Part shown: positions 1 through 8,515 of the stretch, in pieces | Layout: each line of letters begins with the position of its first letter | Position numbering within the stretch: the first letter of the stretch is position 1 | Source: Strigomonas culicis | Taxonomy: Eukaryota > Euglenozoa > Kinetoplastea > Trypanosomatida > Trypanosomatidae | Length of the DNA: 35,643 bases | NCBI GenBank assembly: GCA_000482145.1 | Contig: AUXH01000138.1 | Location: 1 to 35,643 of the forward strand | Reading direction: 5' to 3' | Translations under genes and position numbers: made by a program | Notes under the pieces: model-generated | What the model was told of the DNA's origin: nothing | The model's database searches: none | The model's input: the letters and a program-made list of their open reading frames with translations, nothing else

Positions 1-459
1 GATAACTCCACCGCTGCCCTCCTGCAGAAGCTGAACATCAGCCCGTTCTTCTACCAGGCTGAGGTGCTGACTGTGTGGGACCGCGGCGTGCTCTTCAATC
101 GCGACGACCTCAACATGAGCGACGACCTCATCGAGAAGTTCCTCGTCGACGGTATCGCGAACGTTGGCGCCATGTCCATGGGAGCCGGCATCCCTACCTC
201 CGCGACCATTGCCCCGATGCTCGTGGACGGCTTCAAGAACCTGCTCGGCGTCTCCATCGCGACGGGCTACGAGTTCGAGGAGTTCGACGGCAAGACGATC
301 CGCGAGGCTGCGATCAACGGCACCCTCGCTGGCCCCGCCGCGTCCGGTGCCGCCCCCGCTGCCGCGGCCGGCGGTAGCGCTGCGCCCGCCGCCGCTGCCA
401 AGGTCGAGGAGCCCGAGGAGGAGGAGGACGACGACTTCGGTATGGGTGGTCTGTTCTAA
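1..459 (+). CDS. RPLP0: 60S acidic ribosomal protein P0 (5' end outside window)
   Basis: P0 forms the base of the 60S stalk, binds the GTPase-centre rRNA and anchors P1/P2 dimers that recruit elongation factors. The frame is open from base 1, so this is the C-terminal 152 residues of a protein normally a little over 300 long. The visible part starts in the conserved region around [19 protein letters not shown], continues through the segment that binds P1/P2, then an Ala/Gly/Pro hinge, and ends in an acidic tail [14 protein letters not shown]. That tail is the trypanosomatid P0 type, distinct from the usual eukaryotic DDDMGFGLFD. The residue before the last Gly-independent pair is Gly, where I remember Ala (GALF) in Leishmania and Trypanosoma. 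The start codon and any tandem P0 copy lie upstream of the window. Confidence 0.96.
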   Translation, partial: DNSTAALLQKLNISPFFYQAEVLTVWDRGVLFNRDDLNMSDDLIEKFLVDGIANVGAMSMGAGIPTSATIAPMLVDGFKNLLGVSIATGYEFEEFDGKTIREAAINGTLAGPAASGAAPAAAAGGSAAPAAAAKVEEPEEEEDDDFGMGGLF

Positions 460-767
460 TCTACAAAGCAACCATATGAACACCTTTTCTTTTATTTTTC
501 ATTTTTTTATTTATTTTTTATGAACAACAACAAAAAGCTGTCTTTTTTTCCCCTGATGCACCCAGTGTAGTTATAGTTGCGCACGTATGGTTTTCCTTTG
601 AATCATTTTTCTGTCAACAAAAACACATTCCCCTTTTCACCCTTATCTCTCCTCTTGTTTCAAATCTTCTTTAGAATAGCGAAGTGAAAAAGAAAAAAAA
701 ACATTTCTCTTCCTGTGTTTCAAGCAGAGAAGGAAAAGGATAAAAGAAAAGGAACAAAAAAGAAACC
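460..767 (+). other. Intergenic region: P0 3' UTR and next 5' UTR
   Basis: AT-rich, with T runs near 480-550 and pyrimidine-rich DNA near 590-672. It must hold the P0 polyadenylation site and the acceptor for the next gene. I see no further gene or RNA in it. Confidence 0.7.
627..674 (+). promoter_or_regulatory. Predicted spliced-leader acceptor for the 768 gene
   Basis: A pyrimidine-rich stretch ends in CTTTAG at 674, the first AG after the tract. This would give a 5' UTR of about 93 bases before the ATG at 768. Inferred from the trypanosomatid polypyrimidine-AG rule. Confidence 0.55.
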
Positions 768-1187
768 ATGTCTCGCGTGCTTGTAGTGCTGCTCACCTAT
801 GACGACCCGGAGTGCGGTGGCGCGGCGGACGCGTTGGTAGAGCACATGCAGCGCGATGCCGCTGAATTAGAGTCGCAGTGCCAACTGACGGTGAAGCCCA
901 TTCAAGTGCTGCAGGGCTCATCGCACCGCGACGCCTTGTACGGAACGTTGCAGGAGCTGTTCCAAGTGAAGCCAGAAAACATCTATGTAATCTCCTTTTT
1001 GAAGGGGAACCAGCCAGAGGAGTATCGGAAGGTGACGGAACTGTGTAGAGGCGTGAAGCCGCATGCATTGCAATGCCAGGTACTCACCCACTTAGCCAAT
1101 TATAACGACGTCGGTCTTATCATCCGAAACTTGGTTCGCCTCGTGACAAACGAAATGTTGAAGGAAGTTGTGAAGAAGGCGAAGTGA
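768..1187 (+). CDS. Small conserved-looking protein of unknown function
   Basis: A 139-residue protein I do not recognise. The ATG at 768 follows AAACC, a good context, and is the first in the frame after the predicted splice site. The sequence alternates hydrophobic strands (RVLVVLLTY at the start, NIYVISFLKG near residue 72) with amphipathic helices, suggesting a compact alpha/beta fold. There are five cysteines (residues 16, 38, 94, 103 and others nearby) but no CxxC pair. There is no signal peptide, membrane span or transit peptide, so a soluble cytosolic location is likely. The C-terminus is lysine-rich (LKEVVKKAK). Its codon use is less GC-biased than its neighbours, for example GAATTAGAG and AATTATAAC. 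Confidence 0.8.
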   Translation: MSRVLVVLLTYDDPECGGAADALVEHMQRDAAELESQCQLTVKPIQVLQGSSHRDALYGTLQELFQVKPENIYVISFLKGNQPEEYRKVTELCRGVKPHALQCQVLTHLANYNDVGLIIRNLVRLVTNEMLKEVVKKAK

Positions 1188-1705
1188 GTGAAGGAGAGGG
1201 GGACGGTGCGATGGGAGCGCCTTATGCGACCTTCGTTCTCATGCAACCTCCTGCAGCCTTTCTCTCTTTCATTGCCTTTTGTATTGTTGGTGTCCTCTCC
1301 CTTTTTTTTTCCTTTCCGTGCGGATGTTTTTTTTTTTACCTTTTAATAGTCGCACGAAAGCAACGCATTGTACATCATATAGATCAAGAAGAAATCACAA
1401 GTTTTTTTTCTTGCCTCCTTTCTGCGTGTTCGACCCTTTACTTTTTTTCTTCTCCATTGTCTTTGCTTTTTCCTTCTTGATCATCATGAACTGATGTAAG
1501 TGTACCTTTCTCCTCCTCTTACCTTTTCACTCCGGTTTACCTCATCCATTTCCTTTTTTTTTTGCGATATTTCTTTTTTACATCTCTATCGAATAGAAGC
1601 AGAAGTAATTATACCACTAACATTTTGCATTTTCTAACGCTATCTTTTCTTTTATTGTTGTTTGGACATTTGTTCCTCTTCCTTTTCTCTTTTATTTGAA
1701 AGGAA
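1188..1705 (+). other. Intergenic region with T-rich tracts
   Basis: This 518-base gap has T runs at about 1303-1340, 1403-1450 and 1553-1580 and long CT-rich segments. Short open frames across it encode only Phe/Leu/Ser-rich low complexity and are not credible genes. Confidence 0.7.
1505..1596 (+). promoter_or_regulatory. Predicted spliced-leader acceptor for the transporter gene
   Basis: A long CT-rich tract from about 1505 is followed by AG at 1595-1596, giving a 5' UTR near 109 bases. A second tract at 1665-1696 leads to AG at 1701-1702, which would leave only three bases before the ATG at 1706. Confidence 0.45.
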
Positions 1706-3460
1706 ATGACAAACATTCACGATGAGGAGGATGTTTCTCTTCTTCCAGTGGAGCAGCCTCTGGCTTCGTGGTGGCAGATGCTGAAGGAAGAGATAAGAGA
1801 GTTCAAGTGGCTGGTACTGGTCGGCGCCTGCTTCCTTACGTTTGGCAATTCCTTTATCACAGACTTCCCAGGCTCCTTTGGCACTGGCGAGCAGCACACC
1901 ATTGAGTCTCTCTTTAAGGCACACAACAAGCCCTATACGCAAAGTATGAACCAGGCGCTTTATAGCGTCTACTCGTGGCCGAACACCATTCTCTCCATCT
2001 TCGGGGGCCTCTTGATTGACCGCTACCTACACCTCCGCCGCGCGATGCTGCTCTTCACGCTGCTGGTGGTGGGCGGCGCCGGGCTCTTCTACCTGGGCGT
2101 GCGGACTGTGCGCTACCCCTTGCTGGTCGCCGGCCGCGTCGTGTTCGGCCTCGGCGGCGAGTCGCTCAACGTCGCGCAATCCGCCTTTGTCGCGCGCTGG
2201 TTTCGGCGCGGCCGCGGCATGGCGCTCGCGTACGGCATCACCATCAGCTTCTCGCGGGTCGGGTCCTCCTTCAATTTCATCTTCTCGCCGATGCTGGCGG
2301 CGAGCCGCGGCGTGGCCGTGGCCGCCCTCGCCGGCGTCGCCGCCTGTGGCCTCTCCCTCCTTGCGTGCTGCCTGCTCATCGCGGCAGACGTGCACGCGGT
2401 GCGGACGGGCTACATCGAGCCCGAGGGCAACGACGCGGACGGGGAGGAGCGCACGGAGGAGGCGGGCGGCGAGGGCTATCTCTCGGCGCTGGGGCTCACG
2501 ACGCTTCTCACATGCAAGCCCTTCTTGCTGCTCACCGTGATCTGCGTCGCGTGCTACATGTCCATCTATCCCTTTATCGGCATTGCGAAGAACTACTTTG
2601 AGGTGAAGTACCACTATGAGCCCGACTACTCCGGCAAGGTCATCTCGGGCTTCCAGATCACGTCGGCGATTGCAAGTCCCATCGTCGGCCTGCTGGTCGA
2701 CTCCATCGGCGGCAATGTGTATTGGCTCATCGCCGCGAGCTTAGCTTTTGGCATATCGCACGTGCTGTTCATCTTCACCATGACGCCCGCGCTGGTCATG
2801 ATGGTCGGCATGGGTGTGTGCTACAGCTTCCTTGTGTCCGGTCTCTGGCCGTCCGTCCCACTCTCCGTGCCCGAGAACGTGGTGGGCCTCTCTTTTGGCG
2901 CCATGACGGCCGTGCAGAACATCGGCTTCTCCTTCTTTCCGCTCCTTATCGGCAAAACCCTCGATAGGTACACCCCCCACTTCAAGCCGACCACTACTAC
3001 GGCAGCACCCAGCGGCAGCAGCAGCAGCAGCGGCGGCGGCAGTGGCAGTGGCAGCGGCAGCGGTAGCAGCCGAGGTGGCAGCAGCGGCAGCGGCAGTGGC
3101 AGTGCGAGCAGTGGCAGTTGGAACAGCAGTAATAGCGGCGTCAGCATCCTCAGCGACATTTTCAGCAGTTGCAGCACTGGCAGCGGCAGCGGCAGCAGCA
3201 GCTCGGACGCGCCCTTCACGCCCAGCAGCCTGCCTCGTCTGGAAGGCTTTGTGAAGACGGAGGTGATGTTTATGATAGCCGCGGCCGTCTCGCTCGTCGC
3301 GAGCCTCGTGCTGCTGCTCGTCGATGTGCAGCAGGGCGGCATCCTCTCCGCCTCCAGCAAGCGCCGGCACGCCATGCTGTTTGGGGAGGCGGATGCAGAG
3401 GAAGAGGAGGGGCTGCTTCGCGGAGACATCCCAGAGTCGCAGCGAACCTCTCTCTTGTGA
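1706..3460 (+). CDS. MFS transporter, MFSD1-like, probably lysosomal
   Basis: A 584-residue major facilitator protein with about twelve membrane spans. The family call rests on the segment at about residues 140-195 (GRVVFGLGGESLNVAQ, then WF, then SFSRVGSSFNF), which matches the signature of MFSD1, a lysosomal carrier of dipeptides in mammals. The N-terminal cytosolic tail carries an acidic-dileucine signal, E8-D-V-S-L12-L13. A second lies near the C-terminus, E566-E-E-G-L570-L571. Mammalian MFSD1 also uses an N-terminal dileucine for lysosomal sorting. Before the last membrane span there is a Ser/Gly-rich insertion at about residues 429-508, built of AGC/GGC repeats. Substrate is unknown. 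A related MFS permease is the main alternative. Confidence 0.88.
   Translation: MTNIHDEEDVSLLPVEQPLASWWQMLKEEIREFKWLVLVGACFLTFGNSFITDFPGSFGTGEQHTIESLFKAHNKPYTQSMNQALYSVYSWPNTILSIFGGLLIDRYLHLRRAMLLFTLLVVGGAGLFYLGVRTVRYPLLVAGRVVFGLGGESLNVAQSAFVARWFRRGRGMALAYGITISFSRVGSSFNFIFSPMLAASRGVAVAALAGVAACGLSLLACCLLIAADVHAVRTGYIEPEGNDADGEERTEEAGGEGYLSALGLTTLLTCKPFLLLTVICVACYMSIYPFIGIAKNYFEVKYHYEPDYSGKVISGFQITSAIASPIVGLLVDSIGGNVYWLIAASLAFGISHVLFIFTMTPALVMMVGMGVCYSFLVSGLWPSVPLSVPENVVGLSFGAMTAVQNIGFSFFPLLIGKTLDRYTPHFKPTTTTAAPSGSSSSSGGGSGSGSGSGSSRGGSSGSGSGSASSGSWNSSNSGVSILSDIFSSCSTGSGSGSSSSDAPFTPSSLPRLEGFVKTEVMFMIAAAVSLVASLVLLLVDVQQGGILSASSKRRHAMLFGEADAEEEEGLLRGDIPESQRTSLL
2989..3228 (+). repeat. AGC/GGC repeat encoding a Ser/Gly loop
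   Basis: Imperfect triplet and hexamer repeats of AGC, GGC and AGT within the transporter gene encode a loop of about 80 Ser/Gly residues. The frame stays open through it, so it is coding, but its length probably varies between alleles. Confidence 0.85.
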
Positions 3461-4122
3461 GATGCGACAGTGGGAGGTGCACCGCAATGGCCACAGGAAA
3501 TGCTGAACCAGTGCATTTGTACTTGCAGCGTGTTACTCACACACAACTGTTATTTAGAGGCATTTTTTTTTTCGTTCTATATAATGCAACACAAACTGTT
3601 TTTTCACCTCTTTTTTTTCATTACGTGCTTGTCATGTGCCACACATGTTCTTTTTTTTTTTGTATTCTTCTCTCTATGCTGCGTGTGTATTTGCTTTACC
3701 CTGACTCTGCAGATCGCTTTAACGGTTCTGTCATTACCATAATTTGAGTTTCCTCTTTTCTCCTTTTGATGTTGCTTGTATGTTGTTTTCTTTTGCAGAT
3801 TTAATGAACAAGCGTACCTTTCCCCTCTTCCTTCTCTCACAGCTTTTGTCGAAAGGCAGCACAGCTCTTTTTCTTTTCTTTCCATCCAGTGACTTTTCTG
3901 AAAGTCCATTTTTGTGTCAGAAAAGGCAGAAAATAACCAGATCCAGTTTTTATTAAACTCTTTTTTAACCTTTTTATACTCTTTGTCTTAGAATTAGATT
4001 TTCACCTAAATAAACAGAATTTCATTTAGCAGATCACACTTGTATTTTTTTTTTCCTTCTTCACCTCTACTCTCTCTTTCTGTCCACTGACCTTTTAACG
4101 GCCATAACCGTTGCAACATCCG
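3461..4122 (+). other. Intergenic region, AT-rich
   Basis: This 662-base gap has many T runs (about 3566, 3601, 3648, 4045) and CT-rich DNA near 3820-3890. No credible short gene, tRNA box or repeat family is visible. The tract at 4042-4086 is the strongest splice signal but has no AG after it before the next ATG. Confidence 0.65.
3951..4032 (+). promoter_or_regulatory. Possible spliced-leader acceptors for the TPR gene
   Basis: T-rich DNA leads to AG at 3989-3990, 4028-4029 and 4031-4032. The last two would give a 5' UTR of about 90 bases for the ATG at 4123. The better pyrimidine tract downstream (4042-4086) has its first AG at 4127-4128, inside the second codon. Confidence 0.35.
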
Positions 4123-7100
4123 ATGAAGCAATTAGGAAGACCACTTGCGCGCTCGCTTGGGCTCGCTGGCGTTCTCCAAACAGCACAGCGGTTTGTCGGA
4201 GATGTGCCCGAGCGCAGGCGTGACCCACGCGCCACTGGCGCTGCGCGTCCCCAAGGGCGTGCCAAGGCCCACCCGCACCGGAAGCAAGGCAATGCCAACG
4301 GCCGCGGCCGCAAAGTGAAGCTGGCGCATCAGTTTCCTCTCTCCATGGGCGCCCTGGCGGGGGAACGTGCACTGGAAACCGCAGCCGAACAGGGCATGCC
4401 CGGTGGCGGCGCGGCGGCCGCGCAGGGCTTTCCCAGCAGTGGCGAGGGCACGGCACGGCACGACTGGACGCCGGACGCCCAGGAGGGGGGCGGCCACGGG
4501 ACCCCCAGGGTCACGCTGAACATTGAAAATATGTCTACGGCGGATATTCTGCGTAACGTGGCGGTGCAAGAGTTTCTGGAGCGCACCGGTCGCAGTATCA
4601 AGGAGGTCGTGGGCGGTGCTTCGGTCTGGGCCCAACTCCCGTCTAATAATACCATCTTAGGACTCAAAAAGGAGATGTTAATGCTGATGGAAAAGGGCAC
4701 CGTGGACTCCTATGCCGCGCTGTACACTAAGATGCGAGACCGCTACCAAGAGAGCTTGATGCACGGCAAGGTACCGATGGACTTCTTGGCCATCTTTTCG
4801 TACTTGCTGCTCAATTATGGCACCTTCTGTTTATCGAACAATGAATCCCGTCGCGCGATCAGCGTCTTGGAAGAGTGTCTGCTTATTTTTGATCAGTGCT
4901 TTGTGGAGCTGAAGAAGTTGAAGGAGTCGCCGCAGACGAAGGACATGGAGGACGAGCATGAGTTCTACTACGCGTCCACGCACGGCTCGCTGCTCTGCAC
5001 GCGCATGCTACTTGCCACAGCCTTTCTGTCCACCGAGCAATTCGCCAAAGCTGCCTCACAGTACGAGAAGGTAGACTACATATACAACAAGGTTTCGTTT
5101 GAGATGCATCCGCAAAAGACCCCTGGGAAGAAAACGATGCGAGACTTTCCCCTCCGTTTCATCAAGGAGGAGGTGACAATCTTCTTTCAGAACAAGGCCT
5201 TTGTGGAGAGCGCCATCCAGCAGCAGCAGGCGGAGCTGCTCCTCACGCAGGCCCAGTCATCGGAGCACACTGTGGCGGCGGCCCAAGTCGCGCTCGCGCG
5301 GCTCTACCGCCGCGCCGGGGAGTACGGGAAGAGCCAGAAGCTGTATGAGGCCTTCTTGGACAGCCTGGTCACACGGCGGGTGGAGGACACGGACGGCGTG
5401 ATGCTGGAGCTGGGGCGCATGCTCGCCTTCGAGGCCGGCAAGCGCGAGATCGGCCTCGTGTACCTCCAGGCCGCATCGTCGCTGCTGTACGAGTGTCTGG
5501 AGGATGAGCTGCCCGCCGCCCCGGCGGACCCGAAGGAGCTGGCCGGGGACCTACAGATGGACGGGTACCAGACGGCGGCCGCCCTGTTGGACACGGCGCT
5601 CGCCCTCGAGCAGCTCTCGCGCACCGGCGAGGCCCTCGGCGTGCTGCTCGAGGGCATCACGCTGCTGAAGCGCGTGGGACTGGAGGACCGAACCGCCTGG
5701 ATGAAGCGCAAGTACGCCGATTTGTGCTGCAGCGTGAGCTTCGTGGACCGTGCTGTTGAAATGTACCTCGAGGCGAAGGCGATGGCCATGTCCAAAATGC
5801 AGCTGGGGCCGCAGCAGACGCTGATCGCCATGGCTCCCGCGGTTGTCGAGGGAAGCCTTGCCTACTGCTTCCAGACCTACGTGGGCGACGACCGCCAGGC
5901 GCTGGCGCACTACAAGGAGTTTGCGCGCCTCTCGGCCAGCGAGGGCGCCTCACAGGTGGAGGAGGTGCTGTTCTTCTACCACAGCGCCGTGCTCTGTGGC
6001 GAGCGCGTCAAGGACTACGACTTTGCGCTCGCCATGCAGCAGTGCACGATGCAGATAGAGGAGAGCTGGGGCCTCGACCGCATGCACAGCGTGCTCAAGT
6101 ACGGCGACCTCCTCTTCCAGCGCAAGGAGTACAATGAGGCGGCGCAGATCTACATGAGCGTGCTCATCGTCTCCGACCACGTGGCGGTGACGTCGGCGGA
6201 GCTGCGATTGCGCGGGGCCATCGGCCTCACGTTGGCGTGCGCGCGAATGCCCGTCGTGAAGATGGGCCTTCTCATGCTTTCCACGCTGCAGCAGATGAAT
6301 GCCGTGATGCACTCCGCAGACACGATGACATCCCTCGTGCACTTTGCCTCGCTGATCACGAATAAAAACGTCAAGAACGTGATTGATGCAATGGACTTAG
6401 CGGACATCAGCACGCAGATGGAACACGTGAAGCAGCTGTTCATGCGTACGGCTGAGCTCATCGTCGCGCAGGACGTCATTGACGCTGCGGACCAGGCAGA
6501 GGTGAAGGCGTTCGGTGGTGTCTACCAAAAGCACCCAAAGGAGTACGTGGGCAACTGCCTTCTCACGCTGTACAGCGGCGTCTCGTTCTTCTATGACAAC
6601 GGCTTTCTGAAGGAGGCGAAGGAGCTGGAGGACCTGGCGATCCAGATTGCGGAGAGGGAGCCCGTCGTGGTGAAGGAGCCCTACATGGCGAAGGACATCA
6701 CGGCCTACATGATGTCGTTTGCGATCCAGGTGGCGAGCAGCGACCCTTCGCGCGCCGTCGCGATCGCGCGGCGCATCCTCGCCCTCTTCCCGGACAATGA
6801 GGAGGTCGCGGAGATGGTGCTCGTCCGGCTCTCCTTCATCACGCATGGCGACGACGCGTTCGCGCGTGAGATTGTCGAGCGCATTGTCGCAAACGACCCG
6901 ACGAAGCAGGAGACGTGCTATTTCAGGCTCATCCTTCGGAACCTCGGGCCCGGCTGGAGCAACGCCACGCGGCAAGAGTGCTACGAGGGCCTCTGCAACT
7001 GTCTGCTCGCACTCGGGCTCGCGCCGTCACGCGTGCCGTTCCGCAAGGACGTCACAGAGGCGAACTACGACGCGTGTGTGGATGCGCTGGACCGCCTGTT

Positions 7101-8073
7101 CATCGACGGCATGTCTGTCTGCTCGGATGTGGAGGCGGTGCGCTACATCTGCTTCCAACTGCAGACCAAGTTCCCGCGGAAGAAGCGGCTGCTCAACAGT
7201 GTGTACAAGGCCGCGATGAAGCACTTTCCCGACGACTTCATCTTGCTGTGCAACTACGCGCAGCTGTGCGAGGAGTTCGGGTACCGTGCCCTCGCCCGCA
7301 CGTGCTGCGCCAAGTCGAGCGCGCTGGAGCACCTCGGCGAGCACATATACGGCTGTGCAGCCTACCTGTACCATTTCTATGGGGACTCGCAGGTCGTCGT
7401 CGCGGAGTCCCTGTACCGCAACATGAGGGACCGTCAGCCAGATGGCAAGTCCTTGAGCCGCTACGCTCTGTGCTTGGCCAGCCTCGCCCCGACGCCCTAC
7501 TTGGTGGATGAGTGCTTCCGCAAGGCGCTGGCGCTGGACCCAAAGGACGCGCACACCTACAGCTCGTACGCCTCGTTTGTGTGGGCGAGCACGGACGCCG
7601 TTCCGTCCGGCGGGAACCAGTCACCCCTCTTCGACAAGGCGGAGCAGCTGTTCAAGAAGGCCGCGGAGCTGTCGGCGGAGCCCGTGCACCTGCAGAAGCT
7701 CGGCAGCTTCTATTCCCACCGCTCGGGCCGCTTCGAGGACGCGATGCTGACGCTGCAGAAGGCGCACCAGATGGACCCAAAGGACGCGAGCACCATCGTG
7801 AAGATGTGCGCGCTCCTCGTCGCGGAATGCGAGAAGGTGGGCAGCGAGGAGGCGGACGCCCTCATGGGGGACGTCTCCATCATCTCACCGCGCATGCGGG
7901 CCTTGCGGGAGGCGACGCGGACGCGCTTCGAACAGGCGATCCGGCTGAACGGGAGCGACATCACGACGATGCACAACTACGCGAAGTTTGCCGCGTCGAT
8001 TCTGCGCGACACCAGACTCGCATCTGATTTGTGGAAGCGCATCGAGGAACTGAAACGTGAGACGTCGAAGTAG
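4123..8073 (+). CDS. Large TPR-repeat protein
   Basis: A 1316-residue protein made mostly of tetratricopeptide-type helical hairpins, roughly from residue 170 to the end. The clearest repeats are near the C-terminus, where two copies contain ALxLDPKDA/HQMDPKDA, and near residue 390 (VALARLYRRAGEYGKSQKLYEAFL). The first 130 residues are basic and Gly/Ala/Pro-rich, without TPRs. The open frame starts four codons earlier at a TTG, so the ATG at 4123 is chosen. The start remains uncertain, because the best splice tract lies so close that a second in-frame ATG at 4345 (residue 75) may be used. The extreme N-terminus (MKQLGRPLARSLGLAG) could be a mitochondrial presequence. I do not recognise an orthologue. 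A scaffold role is inferred from TPRs only. Confidence 0.88.
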   Translation: MKQLGRPLARSLGLAGVLQTAQRFVGDVPERRRDPRATGAARPQGRAKAHPHRKQGNANGRGRKVKLAHQFPLSMGALAGERALETAAEQGMPGGGAAAAQGFPSSGEGTARHDWTPDAQEGGGHGTPRVTLNIENMSTADILRNVAVQEFLERTGRSIKEVVGGASVWAQLPSNNTILGLKKEMLMLMEKGTVDSYAALYTKMRDRYQESLMHGKVPMDFLAIFSYLLLNYGTFCLSNNESRRAISVLEECLLIFDQCFVELKKLKESPQTKDMEDEHEFYYASTHGSLLCTRMLLATAFLSTEQFAKAASQYEKVDYIYNKVSFEMHPQKTPGKKTMRDFPLRFIKEEVTIFFQNKAFVESAIQQQQAELLLTQAQSSEHTVAAAQVALARLYRRAGEYGKSQKLYEAFLDSLVTRRVEDTDGVMLELGRMLAFEAGKREIGLVYLQAASSLLYECLEDELPAAPADPKELAGDLQMDGYQTAAALLDTALALEQLSRTGEALGVLLEGITLLKRVGLEDRTAWMKRKYADLCCSVSFVDRAVEMYLEAKAMAMSKMQLGPQQTLIAMAPAVVEGSLAYCFQTYVGDDRQALAHYKEFARLSASEGASQVEEVLFFYHSAVLCGERVKDYDFALAMQQCTMQIEESWGLDRMHSVLKYGDLLFQRKEYNEAAQIYMSVLIVSDHVAVTSAELRLRGAIGLTLACARMPVVKMGLLMLSTLQQMNAVMHSADTMTSLVHFASLITNKNVKNVIDAMDLADISTQMEHVKQLFMRTAELIVAQDVIDAADQAEVKAFGGVYQKHPKEYVGNCLLTLYSGVSFFYDNGFLKEAKELEDLAIQIAEREPVVVKEPYMAKDITAYMMSFAIQVASSDPSRAVAIARRILALFPDNEEVAEMVLVRLSFITHGDDAFAREIVERIVANDPTKQETCYFRLILRNLGPGWSNATRQECYEGLCNCLLALGLAPSRVPFRKDVTEANYDACVDALDRLFIDGMSVCSDVEAVRYICFQLQTKFPRKKRLLNSVYKAAMKHFPDDFILLCNYAQLCEEFGYRALARTCCAKSSALEHLGEHIYGCAAYLYHFYGDSQVVVAESLYRNMRDRQPDGKSLSRYALCLASLAPTPYLVDECFRKALALDPKDAHTYSSYASFVWASTDAVPSGGNQSPLFDKAEQLFKKAAELSAEPVHLQKLGSFYSHRSGRFEDAMLTLQKAHQMDPKDASTIVKMCALLVAECEKVGSEEADALMGDVSIISPRMRALREATRTRFEQAIRLNGSDITTMHNYAKFAASILRDTRLASDLWKRIEELKRETSK

Positions 8074-8515
8074 TGGACACGGTTGTACATAACATGAGTA
8101 TATATTATCCTCAATTAGCATTTTTGAATGCACCACCTTTGTATTCTATTAGCATTACGGCTTTTTTTTTTGTTGTTGTTCACCTTCCGTTTTTTGCCTA
8201 CAGATTTCTACCCTCCCTTTTTTTTTTCTTGTAGTACTGTCCCTTTTTGTATGTTCTCCTTCAATAACCTTACTTAAAAAAGAAAAAAAATAATCCAACC
8301 CTTTTTACTGGAGTAAACTCATCTTTTAGACGAATCTGAAATGCGCTACGTGTTCACTTTCTACTGCTCTTCCCTTTTGCCCTCCTCCAACCTCGTCTCT
8401 CTCACTTCAAAAAAAAAAAACAGCCTTGGCACGGTAGGTTCATATTCGTGTGCTTACTATTATTGTACTGTACGCATAGAAGCAAGTAAATATAGAAAAA
8501 AAAAACAAAGGAACA
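8074..8515 (+). other. Intergenic region between TPR gene and VPS16
   Basis: This 442-base AT-rich gap has T runs near 8163 and 8218, an A-rich run at about 8276-8291, an A run at 8409-8420 and another just before the VPS16 ATG. No gene is seen. Confidence 0.65.
8345..8423 (+). promoter_or_regulatory. Predicted spliced-leader acceptor for VPS16
   Basis: A long CT-rich tract at about 8345-8408, a run of A, then CAG ending at 8423. The 5' UTR would be about 92 bases to the ATG at 8516. Confidence 0.55.

Noticed and set aside
2989..3228. Frameshift or pseudogene in the transporter because of the repeat
   Set aside because: The frame continues into the last membrane span and a dileucine-bearing tail, so the gene looks intact.
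3470..3742. 90-residue open frame in the gap after the transporter
   Set aside because: Phe/Cys-rich translation of T runs; not gene-like.
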